64,000 bases of DNA from Metaphire vulgaris (Eukaryota; Annelida; Clitellata; Crassiclitellata; Megascolecidae). A program made the position numbers and the translations under genes. Numbering within the stretch: the stretch's first letter is position 1; every line of letters starts with the position of its first letter. Under the pieces are notes generated by a model. The model did no database searches, was not told the origin of the DNA, and was given only the letters and a program-made list of their open reading frames with translations. The stretch lies in contig CM030837.1 of assembly GCA_018105865.1 (NCBI GenBank), positions 5,041,475 to 5,105,474 on the forward strand. Direction: 5' to 3'. This document shows, one piece after another, positions 12,437 to 24,100 of this stretch.

Positions 12437-15400
12437 ATGAAAGTTAAGGATTCTATCCAAATTGGACTAGCATCATCAATGCCAAAGAAAAAAAGTGTGA
12501 AGAAGAGCGAGACATCGGATGAAGATACAGCCAGTGAGTATTCTTTCAACTTTCACCTAAAATTTAAAGAGTAGATCTACTGTTGTTTCATTATTATTGT
12601 CACTACACGCTGTGAAGTAGATTAGGATCTGTGCTTCATATATCTTGCTTTTCAATTGTCTGTATATTTTATTGTCTTTTTTAACACTTAAACTGCCAAA
12701 TACTTTGTAACTATATATGCAATGTGACCAAGTATAATCGGTTCTGGCGGTTTGAGGGTTAAAATTATTTGTTTCCAAATTGTCAGATGGTTTGATCTTT
12801 ATGAATTTTCACAAAGATTTTCTAAATCTTGTACATTCAAACCTGGTTTAACTTCTTTCAATGGCACTTGGTTTATTTTCCCAGTCCGACTTCAGACCGT
12901 GTCTATTCCTCTTAATGCCACACCCTTTGGCTAGTATCTTAATTGTATTGTATTTTTTTGTATTGTATGCTGGACTATTTATATAGTTAATTATGACACT
13001 GTGAGTTTGATTGCATGCTGACTACAACATAGCTTTGACTGAGATTTTAGATTGTACCATCGCTGGAAGTGGCTTTGGATATTATTGCTTAAATGTTTTA
13101 GTTTATTTGGTTGCTGTACATTCACTGGCTTACTGTAGTTTTAAGACTCCTACATGTTGATGTTTTAGAAACAGATGTTCACTGCAGTCATGTGAACAAA
13201 TCTGTCAATATAAGCCAAGTGAGAAAAGCTCTCAAACATCCTACTGTGCTTGGTCGATGTCAGGTGGACTGTTTGCTTACTTGTTTTGGTCAGATGTGTT
13301 AGTGATCGTATATGTTATATCCAGATTGTGAGATTGCACAGTTCATTTTTAAATAGAAAATGCAACAATGTAACAATGGACAGTCAATGTGGCCGAAATG
13401 ACATGAGAATTGGGCAATTTCACAATCTGGGCATAAAATATTTTGTGTGTGTTGGTGTGGATTTTATATGGACAAACATATTTAGATTTAGAAACAAATG
13501 TGCTCTGGAATATACTTTTGCAAAATTTGATTTATCGAGCAATGTTGAGGTAATGAGTATATTTTGACTGTGTTTGAAATCAAGGATTGCATAATGTACT
13601 ATTTCAAATTATGGACCGAGACTGTCTATAAACAATTGATGACTATGATGCATCATATTCTTAACAGCTCTGCCCGTTATTGTTTTCTGCAGTTTTGCTA
13701 TGCAAATAATGAATCTGCACGTAAGAAACCAGAAAAAAGAAGTGACTTATGTGAAAATTTTTCCAGTGATTCATTGAATACAGTAGATGGTCTGCCCTCA
13801 GACTACGAACCATCAGTGTTCATTTGCCTTCATTGTGGACATCAGGTTACAATGAAATTCAATTCATTCTTATGCTGATGATAAGAGTTCTTGTACAGCT
13901 GTTAGACTCTACACAATTAGTCTTGACGTGAATGGTAGATTTAAACTAATCCGGTTGGGGTTGAAGTGTACTTTCAAGAAGCTGATAGCTTTTAAGAGTG
14001 TTTTTCTACATTTGTCAGGGTTGTGATCGGTATACACCGGACAAGCATGCTTTGCAGCACTTTGAGACCACGGCAGCGCGAAGTGTGGCGCACAATATTG
14101 TGCTCGACCTTATGTCATACCAAGTGTGGTTGGTAGTACAAAGACATCTCTTCTGTTTTTGTTGTGTTCTGTTGCCTGCTGTTGTTGGTTTGTTTGAGTT
14201 GTTAATTCTTGTAGTTTGGGTTATAACTGCTTCACACCAACCTGTAATCATAGTTTTTTTACGGCATCACTTGCTATTTAGAGTAATGCAATCGAGCTAG
14301 CAAGTTATTTTGTGTGTGAGTTTGTGAGTGTGGCAAAATGCTAGTGGTTTGAGAGGAGCATTGTAATAGTCATAATTAATTCAACTGTAATTCATCATCA
14401 TCATCATCATCGTTGCATTATTTCCAAGGCATAAAAATCATTGACAGTTACATAATAACATAATAACATCTGTAGAAGAACTTAATAATAACATTTGTAG
14501 AAGAACTTAATTATAATTATTATTACAATAATAGATTATTATACTCTGTATTGATGTCTTTAGATCTGCAGGCAGCAGAGATTGTAGACAAAGGCCACAA
14601 CATCTTTTAATATCACATGATTATGACTTTCTTTTATGTGCTATATAATGTGGTTCATTGAATTGGCTCATTGGTTTAAATTTTAGATTTTCTGTAATTT
14701 TTGTATATTTGTTTCAAAGCTTTTGAAACCTTACTATGAAATGATGAGAAGCTATCAGGGAGTGAGGTGGTGAAGTGGTGGTAGGATTCGTACCATGCAG
14801 TCGGAGGGTAGCAGGTTCAAATTTGACCATGGCTACTGCAAAGCAACCTTGGAAAAGTTGTTCACCCTTAATTGTCTGTGAGGAAGGCAACGGGAAACCA
14901 CGTCACTTTAGCCACCGCATTCATCTTGTCCCCTTGTGGTGAAAAGCATTTGTCGGTAGTGATTATTTGATACTGTGCAAATTGTCAGCAAGCACTTCTG
15001 CAACTCTAGACAGACATGCCGTAGGAATGGGTTCAAGACCCGTTGGAGCCCCTAAGTTCAATTCAGCTTTCATTCACGAGATGGCGGTGGCAACTGAGTA
15101 GCGGTTTAACCGCAGTGAACAGGTGCCTTACATGAGAAGACTGGCCCCGTATCATGTAACTTGCACCAGTCGCTTGGCCGAGGGCCTTGAAATGGAGATC
15201 AGTGCCACCCCTAGGAGCCTTTAGGTTAGCCTAGATTGCTCGAGGAATAACGTTACTTTTACTTTGCTTAACTCCTGCCACTTGGTGAATGCAAACCGTG
15301 ATTCTTATCGGACAGTATCACAGTATTTTCTTTGTTCAGTGCTGCAGGGTGATGCACAAAATACTATACCACAAATGCATATGTACAGTCAAGTGCATTT

Positions 15401-18107
15401 GACAGTATAGTTGATTGCTCCAGTTTTTCTGTTGTAGGTGCTATCCCTGTGATAAATTTATTCCAGTGGAAGCTTCTAAGAAACTGCTGGAATGTGCTAA
15501 CTTTGTGTATCATAATGCTGGCCACAAGGACTCCATTACTTCATGTCAGTAATTTCTTTGCTAACCAGTATATCGCAGTGCATAATTTTGTGGCATTAAG
15601 TTCCTTTATTTAATCTGATGCAGCTTATTTTCTAGCATAGTACTGTATATCTAACTTTGTTTTGCATAATGATTGTTAAGGCCTGAGACTCCATCATTTT
15701 TAGTCAATCGTAATTTCTTTGCTATTGCTGCAAAATGCATATTGGTATTAATCTACAATGTGAAATGATATTTTTGGTTAAAAACAGGTTCATCTGTTTT
15801 CTCAGTGCCCATAATAGTGATATTGGTTGGAAATTATGAGTTTGAAATATTTCATGTGGTTGTGAAATTTTGAAAATTTTTGAAAAATGTCAAGAGCATG
15901 TAATTTGAAATATTTCAAGATTGTAGTCTGTAGTACTGTAACTGAATACTGAGTTTACAAGCAACTTAGTAACTTGATTATCTCAAGTTTCTCAGCAGCT
16001 AAAGACACAAATTAGAACACTAGCACAGTCTTGCAGTAACTTTACTGGGCATTGAAATGATACTGATAAGTCTAGAAGGTAGATATAAAAGTGATTTTAT
16101 TTCAAAAGTTTCAGTTTGAAATATTTCAAAAATTTGTTAAAAATTTCATGCAAAAAAATTTCATGCAGATAAACATCTTGAAATATTTCAAGATTGTTTT
16201 TGTGGCCATCAACCCATAGGTGGTTAACTTCATTGGTGGACTGAGTCATTCCGCCAACCTAGGTTACCCTCTCAATGTTATTGCTCAATTTTCCCACTGC
16301 AGCTGAAAGACTGAATCAAATTGCAGTTTGAGAATTCAAACATGGAATAGTCTTGCATTTGCCTACAGACCTGTAGGAGGTGGGGTTACAGGGGTGCAGG
16401 TGCACCTCCTGGAAAAAATTAGGGGGTGCACTGCACCCCCTGGAAGATGAGGCTGTTTTTTGCTTATCAAGATTTTTGAAGACACTATAAAAGAATGGTT
16501 ATGGCCTTTTTTTGCATGTCAGGATTTTTAAAAAGAAGATTGAAGAAAAAAGGAAGGGTGATGACCTTTTTTTGCCATCAGGTTTTTTGTGATATATGAT
16601 GATTTTTTAGCTACGCCTGAAAAAATGCACCGGTTGCTAAAAAATTGTTCCGACAAGCCTGTTTGTTTAGATTTTAACCAGAACAGTAGTTGTTTGTTTT
16701 GCATTAAAATTGTTATAGTCGTTAAAAGACCTGAAATTAATAAAGAAAATGGCTTCAGTTTGGAATCTTCATCCCCCGAATCTCCTCGTGACAGTGACCC
16801 GGTTGTGAGAGATGAAATGAACCGGTTAAGGACGACACAAATTACTCAGACAACATCGGGATCGCTTCATAAGGTTAAGGTATGTAATCACAGGTTGTGA
16901 AATTTTTGCTTTAGCATTTATACCTAATACAGAATGAAGAGAGAAGGTAGTAAATTATATATGTTAGAACAAATATCAGTTTGATAAATTAGATTGGCCA
17001 AACTCGGTTGTCTGCATCAAATGAGGGCAAACAGAACTTCACGGAAATTTGATTTTAACTAATTTTATCTTTATATTTATATATATGAATATATGTATGT
17101 GTGTATGTATGTATGTGTGTGTCTATATGTATGCCTGTTTATATAGCATCTTAAGCATAGCATAGCCAAATACAAAGGTGCTTTACAAAGGGTGATGACT
17201 TATAAGTTGAACCTGATTTTATTTTACTGCAATGTCATTTGATATTGAGTGCACACATTGCACAGAATGACATGATGTTCTGTCTTTGGATTTGTGGTGG
17301 TGCTGTAAAAGTGCAGTTGTTATGCAAGTCCTGTATTGAATGCTGTGCATAATTGATAAGTGTTTATTAGATGAACCTGCTCAATGTTCCTCATTTGTCT
17401 GCTCTTTTCAGGGACTCTACAATCTTGGGAACACATGTTTTTTCAATGCTGTTGTTCAGGTAATTGTGTGCCATTTTTGTCTGCTTTAAATAACGCTTTC
17501 AGCGGAACCTTATAGTGCATAAACCCAAATTCAATTTTCCATGATGTGGCGACCCCAACGGAACACAAACTGCTAAAAGTGTTTTCAAAATGTTCAATGC
17601 TGTTGTTCAGTAAAACAACTAGTAATTGTACCAAAAGAGACAACCTTTTTTCTGATGGTTTCTGTTTTAAATAGAACTGCTGGCTTAATGCATTATATTT
17701 CTTGTTAAATAAATTTTTCTTTACTTTTAAATTTCTTAAATCAGTATTTAGATGGTATTGTACTATTATGGTATTTTGATTTTTTTACAGTTCAAACTGT
17801 TATTTAATAGATTTTGGTTATTGATAATACCTGTGGATATGGATTCATTAGATAATTGGGATTATTGCCAAGTTTGGGGATAGATCTGCATCACAAGGCA
17901 ACCCAATCTTGTGGAATGCCCTACCTGACTTTGTAAACAAAGCTGACACAGCAGTGGTGCTTGTGAAAAACCTAAACACCCATCTGTTCCATCATTCATA
18001 TGAGGGACCTATGTCAAAGCACCCTTGATTCTGGTTTACCATGCTTACAGTGCTATATAAGTTGTCAATGCTATATAAGTTGTAGTAGTAAGTAAGTAAT
18101 AGTAGTA

Positions 18108-18138
<31 letters not shown>

Positions 18139-21100
18139 GTAGTAATAGTAATAATAATAATAATTGGAAATAATTATTTTAAAAAAACTGATAGAGGCTT
18201 GCCATGATTCGGCTGTAATTTTTATATAATATTTTATTTATTTTGATGATTTGTTTATTATTGAGGTCTTTGTGTTTTATTTTTTCCATTGTCCAGAATC
18301 TTATCCAAACTGAATTGCTTGAGTCTGTTTTGAGAGATTCCTGTAAAAATGGTCACTCCATTGACCTTTCAATTTCTCTTCCGGAATCCACCATGAGATC
18401 ATGTCCAGATGATAAAACGAATGGAAAAGAGCAAGAACCTAAACAAGATCTGCATAAAGAACATGATCTACATAAAGTGGTAATTAGTTTTTTTAAAAAT
18501 TAATGTATTATGCATTTTGATTACTATGACTTTTTACTGTAGAAGTTTTATTACAAACAGATGGAATTTTGTCAAGATTATTTTTAAATTAAATATTGTC
18601 TTTGTATTTCTTGTCTTTTTGCTTTGTGTCAATTTCATTTGTCAACTTTTCAATTGCCTTAGGTTATTAGAAATTTGCATTTTTTTTGTCAACTTTTGTC
18701 GGTGTAAAAACTGCTTACATATAGATGCAAGTTTCTAAAGCTTTATAATTTTCAATTTTGTCATTTTTGCTCAAGATGATCATGATTTGATGCCCTGATC
18801 ATGAACTGTGCAGAATAAGGATCATTTCTAAATGTTTTGTGTTTGTAGGAGACTCTTTCTCTGAGTCTTGGCGAATGTGGAATGCTGACGCAATCAGTTG
18901 TAAATCTTTTTGAGGAAATGAAAGCTTCAAATAAGCAGAGCTCTATCTCACCAAGTGCTCTCTTTGGACAAGTATGCAAGAAGTAAGCGTTGTACTAGGA
19001 TACGCGAAAGCTGTGCATTGCTATCTAAGTTTTGAAACATGCAATTTATCTTATCACATTTTGTGTGCATTTCATTTTTAAATTAGGCGCTTTGGTTCGT
19101 CCGTATAGTACATATGCAAAAAAGGCATATTTTCAACCATCTTCCCCAGTTGTACAGAGCGTACATAGAAAATCTCCAAAATCCCACTCCTTCCCTCCCC
19201 CTCAGTGAGTACATACTATATGGATGTTCCCTTGTCTGAATGATACAAGAAAGCCTTAAAGCTTTCCTAATTTATTGTATCTTTTGGTTATAAGTTTGGG
19301 GAAAGATCATTCCCCTTGTCTCTCTTCCAGACAATTGACTGGACAGTCTCAGCTGGACTTTTCATTAGAAATTTGAAGACACATTTATTTAATATTGGAT
19401 ATGAACTGTGTTAAGCGCTCTTGTTGTAGGCCTTAGCCTTGTCTACTGCGCTATATAAATTGTCAATAAATAAATAAATATGCTTATGGGCAGGAAGTTA
19501 GAAGAGTGGTAACAATGCTGGACGATGGAGTAGAAGGTTATGGGTCAATTCCCGCAGGAGCCCTAAGGTCGACTCAGCCTTACTCACTAGAGGGAGGTGG
19601 TAAAATGAGGAGCAGCGTTAAGTTGCAAGGTAAAACGTGGGTCTGGGGAAAGTAATGGCAATCTACCCCAGGTTAATGGATTTATATCATCGCTGATTGC
19701 CCAGGCCGGAGATAAGCGCCGGAACTCAACGCTTGGACTCGAGTACGGGACCTACCTTTACCTTTTTTTGATTATATATATGATTGGCTGAATGATATTT
19801 TTACCAGCTTGGATTTCAATAGTCTGTATTGGCGACAGCAGTAATATTTATCTTTTAAATTGAATTCAGGGCACCGAGGTTTAAGGGATTTCAGCAGCAC
19901 GACAGCCACGAGTTGCTTCGTCATCTTTTAGATGCCATCAAAGGAGAAGAAATTAAGGTCTGGAATAATGAGTTCCGGAATAAATAGGTCTTCTTTGTTC
20001 GGCAGCTAGTAATTCAAAGAGAATTCTTATTGAAAGCCTTTTAAAATGTTGATTGTCTTGTAATTTGCAAAGTAATATTTGTGCTGATTGAAGGAATTGT
20101 CATTTTAATTTATGTAAATTTATTGACAGGCCTTTTGATTGTTTTCTTTCTTAGCTTTACTTTATGCTGTGTGAATTGTATTAACTGCACAAGTAATAGG
20201 TAGCTATTATATTTGCCTCATCACATTTGCTTTGCTTTTATTTTATTATTTATTTTATTTTATTCCAGAGGGCACATACGTCCATCCTCGGTGCTTTTAG
20301 ATCATCTGAAAGGCCATCGCTAACTGATGTTCCTGATGACTTGCGTTCTAAGATCAAAGGTTTTTCATTATTCCCGAATATCAAGAAATTTCTTTCATTA
20401 TAGTCCTTTATTTATTTGTGCATTTTCGTAATTTATTGTTTTAATTTATCAGGTAATCAATTTCTACCATGATGGCAACCTATCCTTTGAGGTTTTATGT
20501 TCTGGGAAAATTTTTAAGAACTAGTAAAAGGTGTTGATGCTTGAAAAGTCATTGAATTTCATTGGATAAGCCAAAAACAATTTGAAATTTGTATCTATAA
20601 AAGCTATCACTTGTCTGAAGAAGTTGTCTGAGATCTTAGTTGTGGAGCATTATTGGTTGGGCAGTATTATTATAAAGAATGGCTGACTTGATTCAAAATC
20701 ATGCAAACATTTGTATTGTTTTGAAAGTTTACAGCAGATAGGATTTGCTTTGATGTGTGAATAAATTCTAGCTAGTTTTAGCGTTGAATTTTTGTCCTGC
20801 CTGCCTATCATTGTTTTTATATAATGCAAGAGATTCTCAGGATGTCTTAATTCACAATTTGTCAAACTATTGAAGTGTCTGATTTAGAATATTGTGCATC
20901 CTGAAGTTAGGGTTGCCAGACGTTCGGCAAAAGGAGGACATTTTCTTTGTCCGGCTTTGTCCTCCTTTGTGATCTCTGGTGTCCTTCTTTAGATATGGAG
21001 GAATCTGGCAACCCTACCTGAAGTGGAATTGTTGCTTTTTTGTGGATTTGGTGAAATGCTGCCTCCTGTGATGAAGTGGTTTTTCTATTTTTAGCTTTTG

Positions 21101-24100
21101 GTAACCAGGCAAAACACACGTTTGTTGACAGCATTTTTGGTGGCCATTTCATCAGTACTGTTGTATGCCAGGCTTGTGATACAGTAAGCATATCCTGTAA
21201 TACATTTTAATTGATTGAATCAAATTGTTTGTTTACCTAGGGTAGCATGTTCTAATTTGAAGCTTTAAATTATATCTCTGATCAAGTATCGTGCAGTGGA
21301 TCATGAAGTTGAAGCCTTTACTTGTTAAGTTTATTGTTATAAAATTATATTTATATTATTTAAAGATAATTTCTTGCAGCTATATTAATTGAAGTACTTT
21401 CTTTGAGTTTTCCAAATAACTTATATAAACTCGAATCAATTTTTGTTGTTGATTCTTATGTTGTCATCTTGATAATATAATGACGTTTTGTAGCATCATC
21501 AGATCTTTGAACCGTTTCTCGATATCTCGTTACCAGTCATCGAGGAAAAGGTAATATAATTTTTCAAATGTATGAGGTGATGACAGTCTTGTGCTGCTTT
21601 GTTGGCATTTCTTTGAAAAATCAGTTTCTCACAATTTAGTTGAGACCTTCCCTGCTGCATATTTAATGGATTCCATGCTTTGGAAGCAAGTCGCCCCCCA
21701 TTATTGGGAATGAACTTAGGCCACATGTGAGGTTGCATCCTTGGGCTCAATTGGATATAGAGCTGAATTTTGAAGCTTGACATTCAGTCTTGAGAGATGT
21801 TTGCACATTTTTTTCAAAGTATTACAAAACATGATCTATGTTGATCTTCAACTGCTCAACCTTCTGTCTGGTACTTAATAATTCTATGTAAATATTCCAA
21901 GTATCCTGTGTCATTCAACTTAAATGCCTGCTAAGCACTGCATTATAAACTCAGAGCTACACACACACACACACACACATACACACAGACACACACACAG
22001 TCTCTTCGTGCTCTGGACAACATTCCAGTTGGTTCATTTGATTGCATGTTTATGAGTCTTGTATAATGCTCCAAGTTCATTAGGTTTATTGCTGGAATGG
22101 ATCTGATTCAAAACCTACATTCAAATAAAGATGGTTTTTGAACTTATGAATCTGGCACATTCTTACCAAAAATATCAATCTAGGTTTGTGACTGGTGTCC
22201 CTGCTATTAATCATTGCATGTACTTGTGGACATTTTAAAACCATTATAATTCTTTGAAACTTGATCAGTGTGTTATGTCTAATTCATTTGTGGCATAGAA
22301 AAGTGTGACTGAGTCTCTGACTATTTATGCAGAACACAATTCTATTTTAATATTAATTTCAATTTCAGATAGATTCATTTGCTCTGCAATTCACTACTAA
22401 ATGCAATTTATTTATTGTTGGGAAAGCAAGTTTTATTCATTCAGCATTCACATTATACTAAGCATGCATTTGACATTGATGTGACATGACTTGCTTACTC
22501 CATCACACGTTAATTGTCTACACTGTACCTCTTTGACAATGTTCATGTGGTTGAAGCAAGAATATTTATTTGTGAAGTTTCTACGTTTACTGGTCTTTTG
22601 AAGGGGAAACAAAATATAGGCAGACCCAGAACAAGAGCTGGATGGATAATGTAATGAAATGGTCTAACCTAACCTGAAGGGCACAGCACTTATGGAGGCA
22701 TCAAGAGATAGAAATACTGTGGAGACCAATTGTTCATTGTTGTGATCGATCATTGCTAAGTGACGACGGCCTTGTGACTTGACTTGAATTGAGTTTCACA
22801 TACGTTGTCATATTTGATTATATTTATTTGCCAGTTTCTTTATGGATATGACATTTGTTATAGAAAACATATATTAACCCCTTAACCATGTATTTAACTG
22901 TAACTCAATGTAAAATGGATGGATATATCTGGAATCCCCAGTTAAGGGGTTAATTAAAGGAGAGAAGCAAGAGCAAAGAAAAAATGACACAGTTCAGATT
23001 GACATAAATTTTTTTTATTCTACATATGACATTTTCTACATCAGTGGTATTGCTCGCCTGGCTGTGGGCTATAGAAATGGAGATCAGCACTGCCTTATGA
23101 GCCCCTGAGGCTTGGGAAAGAACTTTGACTTTTTTGCTATGACGTTTTAATTCTGTTGCTTTAGGTCGTGACTTTTGAATGTTTCAGCCATTTAAGTCAC
23201 GTGCTCAGCACAGCGGTAAATCTGAAGAAGATAAAAATGGACCGGAGAATGCCGAAGCACATTCAGGAGAAATTAAAAAGAGCAAACATATGTCTAAGAA
23301 GGAGAGGCAAATGGCAAAGAAAAATGCATCAAAGGTAGATTTAAAATTTGTGCTTTGTTGTTTGAGTGTCTTGTTTGGATTTTATTTCTGTCAAAAGGTT
23401 TATTTTCAGAAAAATTATTGCTTTGGCAGCAACAACACCTGAAGAAATGAAGAAAATAGAATAGCTGATAATGAATATTTGGGGCTATGTAGTCTTTTGA
23501 AAGGCAGAATTCTTTGTAATGCTGTTTCTTTATTTAATTTATTTGGTAAAATCTTGTTCAAGATGATGGGTTAAGCTTTCTTTCAGTTATCTAAGTCCAT
23601 CAAGCAATCTCATCATTGTAGGTGACTATTATCTTACTCTAAGGAATGTTTTACAACAGATTTAATCTAATGGTAATTAATGACTTATAAAATTCTGGAA
23701 ATTATAATTATTTTCTTTTTGTAATTTGATTTACAGACTTTATTGTTGTGTCGTATGATGTAAACGGTTTGCGGTCGGTCGTTTGTTTTCTAGTTTGTTT
23801 TAACCAATCCATTTAGTTTATTTTTTCTGTTTTCATTATGAGCTGGTAGATTAACCAACCCATTTAGTTTATTTTTTCTGTTCATTTTGTGCTTGAATAT
23901 GAGGTAGTAACTTTTAATGGCATTCTTGCTTCCATTTTATTTTTAGAACAGAAAAGGCTCAGGTAAAACCGGAAAACAGTCTCTTACAAACACTGCTGAA
24001 GAGTCTGACCATGTGGCTTCAGCTACTGCTGCTGCTGATGTAGAAAATGATGCTGAAGAAGAGACCGCGAAGACAGACGATGCAAAGTGCGATGGCGGTG

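Noticed and set aside
13998..14300. Open frame continuing past the exon 14019-14128 as a hydrophobic protein
   Set aside because: The hydrophobic part is intron read-through; the donor at 14129 joins the next zinc-finger exon in phase.
14780..15060. Possible tRNA genes
   Set aside because: A- and B-box-like words are present but the acceptor and anticodon stems do not form; better explained as SINE heads.
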